From the NCBI RefSeq assembly GCF_965662675.1, contig NZ_CBFIIK010000128.1:1-6928 (forward strand): DNA of 6,928 nt. Reading direction: 5' to 3'. This document shows positions 1-6,538 of the stretch, piece after piece. Made by a program: the position numbers and the translations under genes. This DNA comes from Roseicyclus sp965662675. GTDB taxonomy: Bacteria; Pseudomonadota; Alphaproteobacteria; Rhodobacterales; Rhodobacteraceae. The number at the start of each line of letters is the position of its first letter. Position 1 is the stretch's first letter. The notes beneath the pieces are model-generated. The model saw nothing but the letters and a program-made list of their open reading frames with translations. It was not told the DNA's origin and did no database searches.

Positions 1-455
1 AGTCCGGCACTGTGGCTATCGCGCTTTTGCCCGATATTGCGCCTCAGCATTGCGCGCGGATGAAGGACTTGGCCCGCGAAAGGGCCTATGACGGGGTGGT
101 GTTTCACCGCGTGATCGATGGGTTCATGGCGCAAACGGGCGATGTGCAACATGGCCTGGCAGGCGGCGATCTGCGGCGGGCTGGTACCGGTGGATCGGAC
201 AAGCCCGACCTTCCGGCGGAATTCTCGGGCATCCCGCATGATCGCGGCACGCTGGGGGCGGCGCGGTCCTCGAACCCCAACTCGGCCAATAGCCAGTTCT
301 TCATCAATTTTTCAGATAACCACTTCCTCAACCGCCAATACACCGTCTACGGGCGCGTGATCGCGGGGATGGAGCATGTCGATGCCATCACACGCGGCGA
401 GCCGCCGGCAAACCCCGACCAGATGATCTCGGTAAAGGTGGCCGCCGATGCGTAA
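1..455 (+). CDS. Peptidyl-prolyl cis-trans isomerase, cyclophilin type (5' end cut off)
   Basis: This is a cyclophilin that interconverts cis and trans X-Pro bonds during protein folding. The reading frame is open from base 3 to the TAA at 453-455, and the true start lies left of the window. The in-frame GTG at base 12 codes for a core beta-strand residue and is unlikely to be the start. The catalytic block F-H-R-V-I-D-G-F-M-A-Q (about 102-134) holds the equivalents of CypA Arg55, Phe60 and Gln63. The N-S-A-N-S-Q-F-F stretch (about 280-303) holds those of Gln111 and Phe113. CypA Trp121 is replaced by Phe and His126 by Tyr (F-L-N-R-Q-Y-T-V-Y-G). No signal peptide can be judged because the N-terminus is missing. 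By family, a form of about 165 residues is expected to be cytoplasmic. The last 8 bases overlap the next gene, so the two are probably co-transcribed and translationally coupled. Confidence 0.93.
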   Translation, partial: SGTVAIALLPDIAPQHCARMKDLARERAYDGVVFHRVIDGFMAQTGDVQHGLAGGDLRRAGTGGSDKPDLPAEFSGIPHDRGTLGAARSSNPNSANSQFFINFSDNHFLNRQYTVYGRVIAGMEHVDAITRGEPPANPDQMISVKVAADA

Positions 456-1014
456 GCTGGTCTTGGGATTGTGCCTTTTGTGCGGCCCGGCTTATGCGAC
501 GGGGCTCGAGATCGATATCGCGGGCGAGGCTGACGGGACGGTGGTCATCGACCTGTTCGAAGAGGTGGCGCCGCTGCATGTTGAGCGGATCGTCACCTTG
601 GCCGCCGAAGGTGCCTATACCGATGTCGTGTTTCACCGGGTGATCGACGGTTTCATGGCACAAACGGGCGATGTCGAATACGGCCGGATGGGCCAAGACA
701 TGCGCTATGCCGGGCGGGGCGGGTCACAATATCCCGACCTGCCAGCCGAGTTCTCGGACATCACCTTTGATCGCGGTGTGATCGGCATGGCGCGGGCGCA
801 AAACCCCAATAGCGCCAATGCGCAATTCTTCATCATGTTCGCGCCCGGCCCCTTCCTTGACGGGCAATACACGGTCGTGGGCCAGGTCGTCAGCGGCATC
901 GAGGTGGTCGATGCCATCAAGCGCGGGCGCGGTCAGAACGGGGCCGTGATCGGCGTGCCGGACCGGATGAGCGCGCTGCGCGTGCGTGACGACGACCCGG
1001 TCGCGGCGCAGTAA
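448..1014 (+). CDS. Secreted/periplasmic cyclophilin-type peptidyl-prolyl isomerase
   Basis: This 188-residue cyclophilin is a paralogue of the gene before it. The N-terminus (M-R-K, hydrophobic residues 4-13, then P-A-Y-A) looks like a Sec signal peptide with probable cleavage after Ala17, which places the enzyme in the periplasm. The catalytic core is complete. F-H-R-V-I-D-G-F-M-A-Q occupies residues 62-72, with Arg64, Phe69 and Gln72 matching CypA Arg55, Phe60 and Gln63. Gln126 and Phe128 match CypA Gln111 and Phe113. CypA Trp121 and His126 are again replaced (F-L-D-G-Q-Y). A short acidic tail (D-D-D) precedes the C-terminus. The ATG at 448 sits inside the end of the upstream gene (8-nt overlap), with an AAGG ribosome site at 435-438. 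An intrinsic terminator follows 23 nt after the stop. The cytoplasmic/periplasmic split of the pair is inferred from the signal peptide. Confidence 0.93.
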   Translation: MRKLVLGLCLLCGPAYATGLEIDIAGEADGTVVIDLFEEVAPLHVERIVTLAAEGAYTDVVFHRVIDGFMAQTGDVEYGRMGQDMRYAGRGGSQYPDLPAEFSDITFDRGVIGMARAQNPNSANAQFFIMFAPGPFLDGQYTVVGQVVSGIEVVDAIKRGRGQNGAVIGVPDRMSALRVRDDDPVAAQ

Positions 1015-1037
1015 GGCACTGCCACAGCAACAAAACA

Positions 1038-1060
1038 GGGGGGCTATGGCCCCCCTTTTT
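1038..1060 (+). terminator. Rho-independent terminator after the cyclophilin pair
   Basis: Seven perfect base pairs (GGGGGGC at 1038-1044 with GCCCCCC at 1049-1055) enclose a 4-nt TATG loop and are followed directly by five Ts at 1056-1060. The position just after the stop at 1014 and the strength of the stem make this a convincing intrinsic terminator. It separates the cyclophilin unit from the transporter operon. Confidence 0.9.
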
Positions 1061-1176
1061 CGTGGTTTGCCCACAACTTGGCCCATAAGGCGCGGATGCT
1101 TTTGCCGCCACGCAGCAAACCGCTTGCGGCCAAGGCGTGAAAGCCTCATTTTCAGCGGCGGAATCAGCCATAGGCG

Positions 1177-1182
1177 TGAGGG
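1177..1182 (+). promoter_or_regulatory. Ribosome binding site selecting the GTG start of the PotB-like permease
   Basis: TGAGGG lies 10 nt before the GTG at 1193. The only nearby alternative in frame, ATG at 1214, has just a weak AAAG in front of it. The site therefore favours GTG 1193, adding seven residues (M-S-G-Y-A-K-L) before the ATG-encoded methionine. Confidence 0.55.
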
Positions 1183-1192
1183 TCGGCGACGG

Positions 1193-2434
1193 GTGAGCGG
1201 ATATGCAAAGCTGATGCGCACCGAAGCGGCGAAGGGGCTGACGCTTGTCAGCCCCACCTTTGTTTATGCGCTTGTGCTTTTGGCAGCACCCCTTGCGGCG
1301 ATCGTGCTGCTGAGTTTCTGGACCCAGCAATTCCTGACCATTCAGCGTGATTTCACGCTTGCGAATTATACCGAGGCGCTGACCGATCCGCTTTACCGCG
1401 AATTGATGCTGCGTTCGCTGCGCATCTCGGGGCTGGTCACGCTGGTGACTGTGACGCTGGCCTTTCCGGTAGCCTATTTCATCTCGTTCCATGTCCGGCC
1501 CGAGCGCAAATCGCTATGGCTGTTCCTGATCACCATCCCGTTCTGGACCAGCTACCTGATCCGGGTCTTCTTGTGGCGGGTGATCTTGGCCTATGACGGG
1601 CCGATCAACAGCGGCCTGACGCTGGTACCGATCATCGCCATCATCGCCGTGATCTTCGCGGTGATCGCGGCAGGGGCGGTACTGTTCTGGGCGATGGGGC
1701 AGGGCTCGCCGCGCGTCTTGACAGCAAGCTTGGGGCTTGTGGGGGTCGCTTGCTTGGCGTGGCTGGCGCTGCCCGCGGATAATCTCTTGCGCGGCCCGGT
1801 GATCGATGAGCCGTTGGGCTGGCTGCTCTACAACGCTAATTCGGTGGTGATCACGCTGGCGCATGCCTTTGCACCTTTCGCGATCTTGCCGATTTTCGTG
1901 ACGCTGGAGAAGATCGACCGCTCGCTGCTCGAGGCATCGCGCGATCTGGGCGAAAGCCATGCCCGGACATTCTTGCGCGTGACGCTCCCCTTGGCGATGC
2001 CGGGGGTGCTGGCGGCGGTGCTGATCGTCTTCATCCCGACGGTGGGTGATTACGTCACCCCACGCCTTGTCGGCGGGTCGGGCGGCACGATGATCGCGAC
2101 GATGATCTATGCGCAGATCTTCGACCTGAACGACCGGCCCATGGGGGCGACGCTTGCGGTTTTGGCCATGTTGTTGGTGGCGATGGTGCTTTTGTGGGGC
2201 ATTTCGCGTGCAAGGGCTTGGCTGTGGCTGGCCGACCGGATGGGTGGCGGGGCGAGGGGGGGCGGCATCGCCTTGGCTCTTGCCGTGACCGAGATCATGG
2301 CGATCCGCCTGGCCTTCCTTCATGGCCCGGCGCTGATCGGGCCTGCGCAATCGGCCATCGCGCTGGTGCTGGCGGCAAGCCTTGTGTCCGTCCTTGTCTT
2401 GGTGCGCCTGCCCAAGGGGAGGTGGGGAATATGA
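1193..2434 (+). CDS. ABC transporter permease, PotB-like (polyamine-type), with extra hydrophobic segments
   Basis: This is an inner-membrane permease of a binding-protein-dependent importer in the spermidine/putrescine (PotB) family, 413 residues from the GTG at 1193. Family landmarks are clear: the segment around 107-132 (L-F-L-I-T-I-P-F-W-T-S-Y-L-I-R-V-F), the N-A-N-S-V-V-I-T-L-A-H block at 214-224, and the EAA-type cytoplasmic loop at about 246-271 (L-E-A-S-R-D-L-G then L-P-L-A-M-P-G), which docks on the ATPase. P-T-V-G-D-Y-V-T-P at 282-290 is also characteristic. PotB-like proteins are usually about 280-310 residues. The excess lies in residues 142-202, holding two hydrophobic stretches (144-168 and 175-194), and in a C-terminal extension (339-413) with a clear hydrophobic stretch at 385-404. 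The reading frame is uninterrupted and joins conserved sequence on both sides of the insert. The stop overlaps the next start (ATGA at 2431-2434). The substrate cannot be deduced from sequence alone. Confidence 0.9.
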   Translation: MSGYAKLMRTEAAKGLTLVSPTFVYALVLLAAPLAAIVLLSFWTQQFLTIQRDFTLANYTEALTDPLYRELMLRSLRISGLVTLVTVTLAFPVAYFISFHVRPERKSLWLFLITIPFWTSYLIRVFLWRVILAYDGPINSGLTLVPIIAIIAVIFAVIAAGAVLFWAMGQGSPRVLTASLGLVGVACLAWLALPADNLLRGPVIDEPLGWLLYNANSVVITLAHAFAPFAILPIFVTLEKIDRSLLEASRDLGESHARTFLRVTLPLAMPGVLAAVLIVFIPTVGDYVTPRLVGGSGGTMIATMIYAQIFDLNDRPMGATLAVLAMLLVAMVLLWGISRARAWLWLADRMGGGARGGGIALALAVTEIMAIRLAFLHGPALIGPAQSAIALVLAASLVSVLVLVRLPKGRWGI

Positions 2435-3237
2435 GACTGAACGCGCTGGCTGTATTCGCCTTGCTCTACCTTTTGGTGCTATACGCGCCGATCATCTTGT
2501 TGCCGCTGTTCGCCTTCAATTCCGGCACCGTGATCGCCTTTCCGCTGCAAGGCTTTACGCTTGACTGGTTCGCGGCCCTTCTCGACACGCCCGCGCTGCA
2601 CGAGGCGACGGTGAATTCGCTCATCATTGCGATCTCGACGGCGATCTTCTCGACCATTCTGGGCTTGTTCGCTGCCCGCGCCGCCACGCGCTACGGCTTT
2701 CCGGGCAAGGCGGGGATCGTGGGCTTCATCATGCTGCCCTTGGTCTTGCCCGAGGTGATCGTGGCGATCTCGCTTTTGATCGTGTTGATGCAGCTGGGGC
2801 TGAATAGCGGCACATGGTCGATCATCGCGGGTCATACGCTGATCTGCACGCCCTTTGCGATTGCGATCTTGCAGGGCAGCTTTTCGAACATGGACAAAAG
2901 CCTGGAAGAAGCGGCGATCGATCTGGGCGAAACGCCTTGGTCGACCTTTCGCCTGATCACGCTGCCCTTGGTCAGCCCGGGCATCATCGCCTCGCTTTTG
3001 ATCTGCTTCACCATCTCGCTCGATGAGTTCATCATCGCCTTCTTCCTGTCGGGCAACGAGCCGACGCTGCCGGTCTATCTGTGGGGGCAGTTGCGTTTCC
3101 CCGCCCGGCTGCCGGTGGTGATGGCGCTTGGCACCATCTTGGTGGTCTTGTCCGTCATCTTGCTGATCATCGCCGAAACATTCCGCCGGCGCGGGCTAAA
3201 GCGCGCGGGCCTGAAAGATACCGGAGGCTTTCTATGA
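2431..3237 (+). CDS. ABC transporter permease, PotC-like (polyamine-type)
   Basis: This is the second inner-membrane permease of the importer, 268 residues, a normal length for PotC-like proteins. Hydrophobic segments are visible at about 8-29, 61-82, 96-121, 128-148, 185-205 and 230-248, giving the expected six helices. The EAA loop is canonical: E-E-A-A-I-D-L-G at 159-166, followed by L-P-L-V-S-P-G at 178-184. The block S-L-D-E-F-I-I-A-F-F at 196-205 is typical of the PotC branch. The ATG at 2431 was chosen because it overlaps the upstream stop as ATGA and has a strong GGAGGTG site at 2418-2424, 6 nt away. The TGA at 3235-3237 overlaps the next ATG in the same way. It should form a heterodimer with the PotB-like protein in the membrane. 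Confidence 0.94.
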   Translation: MRLNALAVFALLYLLVLYAPIILLPLFAFNSGTVIAFPLQGFTLDWFAALLDTPALHEATVNSLIIAISTAIFSTILGLFAARAATRYGFPGKAGIVGFIMLPLVLPEVIVAISLLIVLMQLGLNSGTWSIIAGHTLICTPFAIAILQGSFSNMDKSLEEAAIDLGETPWSTFRLITLPLVSPGIIASLLICFTISLDEFIIAFFLSGNEPTLPVYLWGQLRFPARLPVVMALGTILVVLSVILLIIAETFRRRGLKRAGLKDTGGFL

Positions 3238-4334
3238 GCCAGACCCGCACCCCGATCGTCACGCTCACGGGGGTTCAGAAATATTACGGCGACTATCACG
3301 CGCTTCGGGGGATCACGGCCAATATCGGGCAGGGCGAGTTCTTCTCGCTGCTGGGCCCCTCGGGCTGTGGCAAGACCACGCTGTTGCGCGCCATCGCGGG
3401 GTTCGAGGATATATCCGAGGGGCAGATCCTGCTCGATGGCAAGGATATGGAGGGGGTCGCCCCCAACAAGCGGCCCACCAACATGGTGTTCCAATCCTAC
3501 GCCATCTTCCCGCATATGAGTGTGGCCGAGAATGTGGGCTTTGGCCTGCGCAAATCCGCGATGAGCGTGGCCGAGAAGCGCACGGCCGTGGGGCAAGCGC
3601 TGGACATGGTGGGTTTAGGCAAATTCGGTGCCCGCGCGGCCCATGCGCTCTCGGGCGGACAACGTCAGCGCGTGGCCTTGGCCCGCGCGCTGATCCTGAA
3701 GCCCAAGGTGCTGCTTCTGGACGAGCCGCTTTCCGCGCTCGACAAGAAGATGCGCGAGGTGATGCAGGTCGAGTTGATCAAGCTGCAGCGCGAGGTGGGG
3801 ATCACCTTCATCCTTGTGACCCATGATCAGGAAGAGGCGCTGGTCATGTCCGACCGGATCGCCGTGATGTTCGAGGGTGAGATCGCGCAGCTGGCCGACC
3901 CCGAGACGCTTTATCGCCGGCCCAATTCGCGCCGTGTGGCCGAGTTCATCGGGATGATGAATTTCCTGCCAGCGCGCGTGTTGGGCGAGGCGGGCGGGCG
4001 TGTGGGGGTCGAGGTGCAGGGCCTTGGCCCGGCCGAGCTGGAAGCGGCGCAATGCCCCGGCGGCGTGGTGACGGGCGCGGCCGAGATCGGCGTGCGCCCC
4101 GAAAGCCTGACGCTGCTCTATGATGGCCAAACCGCCGAGGGCGGGCGCGAGGCGTCGGGCACCGTGCGCGAGGTCGTCTATTACGGCGACATGACCTATT
4201 ACGACATCCTGCTCGACGGCACACCCGCGCCCGTCCGCGTCTCGATGCGCAACATGCCGGGGCGCAAGGTTCTGGAATTCGGCGCGCGCGCAAGGCTGGC
4301 GTGGGACCCAAGGGCGATGGTGCTTTTCGGCTGA
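3234..4334 (+). CDS. ABC transporter ATP-binding protein, PotA-like (polyamine-type)
   Basis: This cytoplasmic ATPase powers the importer encoded by the two genes before it. All nucleotide-binding motifs are intact over 366 residues: Walker A G-P-S-G-C-G-K-T-T at 41-49, Q-loop Gln87, signature L-S-G-G-Q at 139-143, Walker B L-L-L-D-E-P at 160-165, D-loop S-A-L-D at 167-170 and H-loop His197. Residues from about 235 to the end form the C-terminal TOBE-type regulatory region seen in PotA/MalK-like ATPases, including G-V-R-P-E-S. The ATG at 3234 has a GGAGG site at 3223-3227 and overlaps the upstream stop by 4 nt, so translation of all three subunits is probably coupled. The closest functional label is spermidine/putrescine-type uptake. 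Related systems carry other small organic solutes, so the substrate stays open. Confidence 0.95.
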   Translation: MSQTRTPIVTLTGVQKYYGDYHALRGITANIGQGEFFSLLGPSGCGKTTLLRAIAGFEDISEGQILLDGKDMEGVAPNKRPTNMVFQSYAIFPHMSVAENVGFGLRKSAMSVAEKRTAVGQALDMVGLGKFGARAAHALSGGQRQRVALARALILKPKVLLLDEPLSALDKKMREVMQVELIKLQREVGITFILVTHDQEEALVMSDRIAVMFEGEIAQLADPETLYRRPNSRRVAEFIGMMNFLPARVLGEAGGRVGVEVQGLGPAELEAAQCPGGVVTGAAEIGVRPESLTLLYDGQTAEGGREASGTVREVVYYGDMTYYDILLDGTPAPVRVSMRNMPGRKVLEFGARARLAWDPRAMVLFG

Positions 4335-4341
4335 GGGGCGG

Positions 4342-4362
4342 CAGGTTGGTTGACCTGATTTT
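4342..4362 (+). terminator. Weak hairpin after the ABC operon, possible terminator
   Basis: CAGGTT at 4342-4347 can pair with GACCTG at 4352-4357 (five Watson-Crick pairs plus one T-G) around a GGTT loop, followed by ATTTT. It sits 8 nt after the ATPase stop. The stem is short and the T run has only four Ts, so termination may be partial. The right arm also contains TTGACC (4350-4355), similar to a -35 box, but no good -10 lies at the proper distance. Confidence 0.4.
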
Positions 4363-4410
4363 ATCCGGCTGTTACCCCAACCCGATAAGGTAATGCGTGC
4401 CAGTGCACAG

Positions 4411-4415
4411 AGGAG
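4411..4415 (+). promoter_or_regulatory. Ribosome binding site deciding between two adjacent GTG starts
   Basis: AGGAG lies 3 nt before GTG 4419 and 6 nt before GTG 4422. Normal Shine-Dalgarno spacing favours the second GTG, so the glycosyltransferase is annotated from 4422. The choice changes the product by one residue only. Confidence 0.6.
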
Positions 4416-4421
4416 CGCGTG

Positions 4422-5540
4422 GTGTCGGAAAGCTCCCATCGAAAGGTCGCCATTCTCGAACTGACCGGCGTTCACGAGGAGGTCATTCCCAGCCTTGTCG
4501 ATGCCGTGCCGTCTGGCGTGACGGTAGATGTTTTCGTCAATGCGCGGTGCCGTGATATTCGCGGCGATATCTTCCGGGAAATCAAGGGCTTTACGGCCAA
4601 TGTTCGCTATCTCGAAATTGCTAAGGCAATTGATTGGGTCAAGCTCGGGCGGGATATCGATGGCGGCGGATATGAGGCGCTGATCATCTCGACCTTTCAA
4701 ATCGAAGGCGTGGCGCTGTGGGCGCGAGAGCGCAAGCCCGCAGTGATTGGCGTCGTGCACAACCCGACGCTTTTTCAAAAATCCGCCGCCTCCACAACGG
4801 CGCTGGCCGAAGGTCGGATCAGCACGATCGTTCTGGCCCCTCATGTTGCTGCTCGGTTCAATGCCATGACCCATGGGGCTCATATGGATGCCATCGGCGT
4901 CATCGAACCTGTGTTCTGGGGCGAGGGCGCAAGGGCATGGGCCCGTTCTGATTCACCCAAACAAGTCATTGTTCCGGGCGGGGTCAATTTCTCAGCGCGC
5001 GATTTCGAGGGGCTGCTGGACGCGCTTGAGCCCTCCCGTGTGGCGGCGATGCGCCACGCGGGAATCGCGCTTCAGATCATCGGCGGCGGCCCGGACCGCG
5101 CCAAGCTCGAAGAACAGGTGACCGAACGGGGGCTCGAAGACGTGGTGGGCTTGCTTGCTTTGTCGGCAAGTGGGCGGGTTCCCTACGATGCCTATGTCGC
5201 GGCCTTGATACAGGCTTGGGCGATCTACCCGCTTTTACCGCTCGAATGGCCCCCCTATCGCGATTACAAGATCACCTCAGCCATCCCGACCGCGATTGGC
5301 TTTGGGCTTCCGGTCGTTCTCGACCGCTGGACCGCCAGCGCCTATCGCGTGCCTGCCTTGATCAGCGACGCCAGCATAGCGACCGCGCTCGACGCCTTGA
5401 TCGCCCTTTCCCCGGATAGGCACGCGCAATTGGTGGACGAAATCCTGCGCTATGGAACCGAGGCACGGGCGCGCAACCGTATCGAGATGGCGCGGCTGAT
5501 CGCGGCGGGCCGGATGGCGAGAACAGAGGCACTGATATGA
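4422..5540 (+). CDS. Putative GT-B-fold glycosyltransferase
   Basis: This 372-residue protein resembles GT-B glycosyltransferases (GT1/GT4-like), which move a sugar from a nucleotide-sugar donor to an acceptor. The N-terminal half begins with a Rossmann-like strand (K-V-A-I-L-E-L-T at 8-15) and carries a conserved-looking H-N-P at 113-115. The C-terminal half starts at about 180 with V-I-V-P-G-G-V-N, then has the strand-turn I-I-G-G-G-P-D at 219-225 typical of donor-binding domains, and Y-K-I-T-S-A-I-P-T-A-I-G-F-G-L-P-V-V at 282-299, matching the usual K...A.G.P.V region. The acidic residue common in GT4 E-x7-E motifs is not evident, so activity and donor are uncertain. No signal peptide or membrane span is visible. 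Its TGA overlaps the start of the FkbM gene as ATGA, so the two probably act together. The first 300 nt appear somewhat less GC-rich than the ABC operon. It could instead be a non-catalytic GT-like protein. Confidence 0.6.
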   Translation: MSESSHRKVAILELTGVHEEVIPSLVDAVPSGVTVDVFVNARCRDIRGDIFREIKGFTANVRYLEIAKAIDWVKLGRDIDGGGYEALIISTFQIEGVALWARERKPAVIGVVHNPTLFQKSAASTTALAEGRISTIVLAPHVAARFNAMTHGAHMDAIGVIEPVFWGEGARAWARSDSPKQVIVPGGVNFSARDFEGLLDALEPSRVAAMRHAGIALQIIGGGPDRAKLEEQVTERGLEDVVGLLALSASGRVPYDAYVAALIQAWAIYPLLPLEWPPYRDYKITSAIPTAIGFGLPVVLDRWTASAYRVPALISDASIATALDALIALSPDRHAQLVDEILRYGTEARARNRIEMARLIAAGRMARTEALI

Positions 5541-6538
5541 CACAGACCAAAGCTAGCGATTTCTTGCGGCTTTGTGCCGATCTTGCGCCCTTTTCCTACG
5601 GCCCGAACTTCCAAGACATTTTCGCGCTCTGGGCCAATCGCTTGCAGCGGCGGGGTTGGTTCGTGGAATTCGGTGCGCTTGGCGGCATCAACGTGTCCAA
5701 CAGCTATGTGTTGGAGCGTTTGGGCTGGTCGGGCGTGGTTGCCGAACCGCATCCAGGATTTCACGATCAGCTTCGTGTGAACCGGCGCTGCCATGTCTCC
5801 ACCGAGTGTGTCTGGACCGAAACCGGGCAGACTGTGACCTTTCAGGCGGTCAAAGGGCGCCCCGCGCTCTCGACCATTGCGGGGCTCGATTACGATGATG
5901 TGCAGTCGCGAACCGGCGCGCGCGACGATTTCGTCGTTCACGAGGTGCCGACGATCAGCCTTTTCGATCTCTTGCGCTCCTGCGATGCACCGCGCGAGAT
6001 CGATCTTCTGTCGATCGACACCGAGGGATCGGAACTGCCGATCCTCACGGCCTTTGATTTCACGGCTTACCGCTTCGGGGCTATCGTGGTCGAGCATGGC
6101 CATTCATCGCAGCGGGGCCCCATTCATGCGCTTTTGTCTGGCCATGGCTATGTCCGGGTCTGGCCCGAGATTTCGGATCATGATGATTGGTATGTCCATG
6201 CCAGCCGCGTCGATGCGCCGCCCCCCGATCAAGCGGCTCTGGCAGGGTTGATCGCGCATTTCGCAACAACCGAGCCGACGCCGGGAACGGGCGAGCGCTA
6301 CCGCCGCTTAGCGCGCCTCTCGCAAACGCTTGGTGGGGGTGATCTGGCGCTCCTCTGCGCGGAACGCGCGGTCCAAAGCCTTGGCTCGTCGAATGCGGTG
6401 GTGTTGGTCGAACATGCCAAGGCCTTGGCGGCCTGTGGCCAACTGGTGCAGGCGGCACGGGCCTATCGCGCGGCGCTTTTGGTCGATCCAAACCAGCCCC
6501 ACGCGCGTGCGGCCCTTGAGCGCCTCACCTCGCCCTGA
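5537..6538 (+). CDS. FkbM-family methyltransferase with TPR-like C-terminus
   Basis: This protein of 333 residues has an S-adenosylmethionine-dependent methyltransferase domain of the FkbM type at about 20-220. The SAM-binding strand and turn are W-F-V-E-F-G-A-L-G-G at 41-50, followed by N-S-Y-V-L-E-R-L-G-W and the acidic strand end V-V-A-E-P-H-P at 67-73. The motif L-L-S-I-D-T-E-G-S-E at 157-166 is a hallmark of the family. Known FkbM proteins O-methylate hydroxyls on polyketides or sugars; here a glycan acceptor is inferred from the adjacent glycosyltransferase. Residues from about 255 form an alpha-helical tail, and 287-320 fit a TPR repeat (A-L-A-A-C-G then A-Y-R-A-A-L-L-V-D-P), suggesting protein docking. 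The ATG at 5537 overlaps the upstream stop and has AGAGG at 5525-5529. The 3' end overlaps the convergent P450 gene by 14 bp. Confidence 0.85.
   Translation: MTQTKASDFLRLCADLAPFSYGPNFQDIFALWANRLQRRGWFVEFGALGGINVSNSYVLERLGWSGVVAEPHPGFHDQLRVNRRCHVSTECVWTETGQTVTFQAVKGRPALSTIAGLDYDDVQSRTGARDDFVVHEVPTISLFDLLRSCDAPREIDLLSIDTEGSELPILTAFDFTAYRFGAIVVEHGHSSQRGPIHALLSGHGYVRVWPEISDHDDWYVHASRVDAPPPDQAALAGLIAHFATTEPTPGTGERYRRLARLSQTLGGGDLALLCAERAVQSLGSSNAVVLVEHAKALAACGQLVQAARAYRAALLVDPNQPHARAALERLTSP

Noticed and set aside
986..1192. Upstream extension of the permease reading frame
   Set aside because: The open frame continues back through the terminator and into the end of the cyclophilin gene, but the extra 69 codons show no family similarity and the ribosome site supports GTG 1193.
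1061..1192. Sigma-70 promoter for the transporter operon
   Set aside because: The best pair found (TTGCGG at 1124-1129 and CATTTT at 1147-1152) matches only three of six bases in each box, too weak to report as a feature.
1616..1798. Permease insert as an assembly frameshift or chimera
   Set aside because: The frame stays open and returns to conserved permease sequence on both sides in the same phase. The insert itself is hydrophobic and codon-like, so a coding insertion is the simpler reading.
1514..2350. Antisense open frame (278 codons) opposite the PotB-like permease
   Set aside because: The product is dominated by Arg, Gln, His and Asp with no recognisable motif, the usual mirror of a hydrophobic GC-rich gene. 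The + strand permease is clearly real.
3615..4883. Long antisense open frame (422 codons) across the ATPase and glycosyltransferase genes
   Set aside because: It lies opposite two well-supported genes and its product is a low-complexity mix rich in His, Arg, Gln and Asp, as expected for the reverse strand of GC-rich ABC ATPase DNA.
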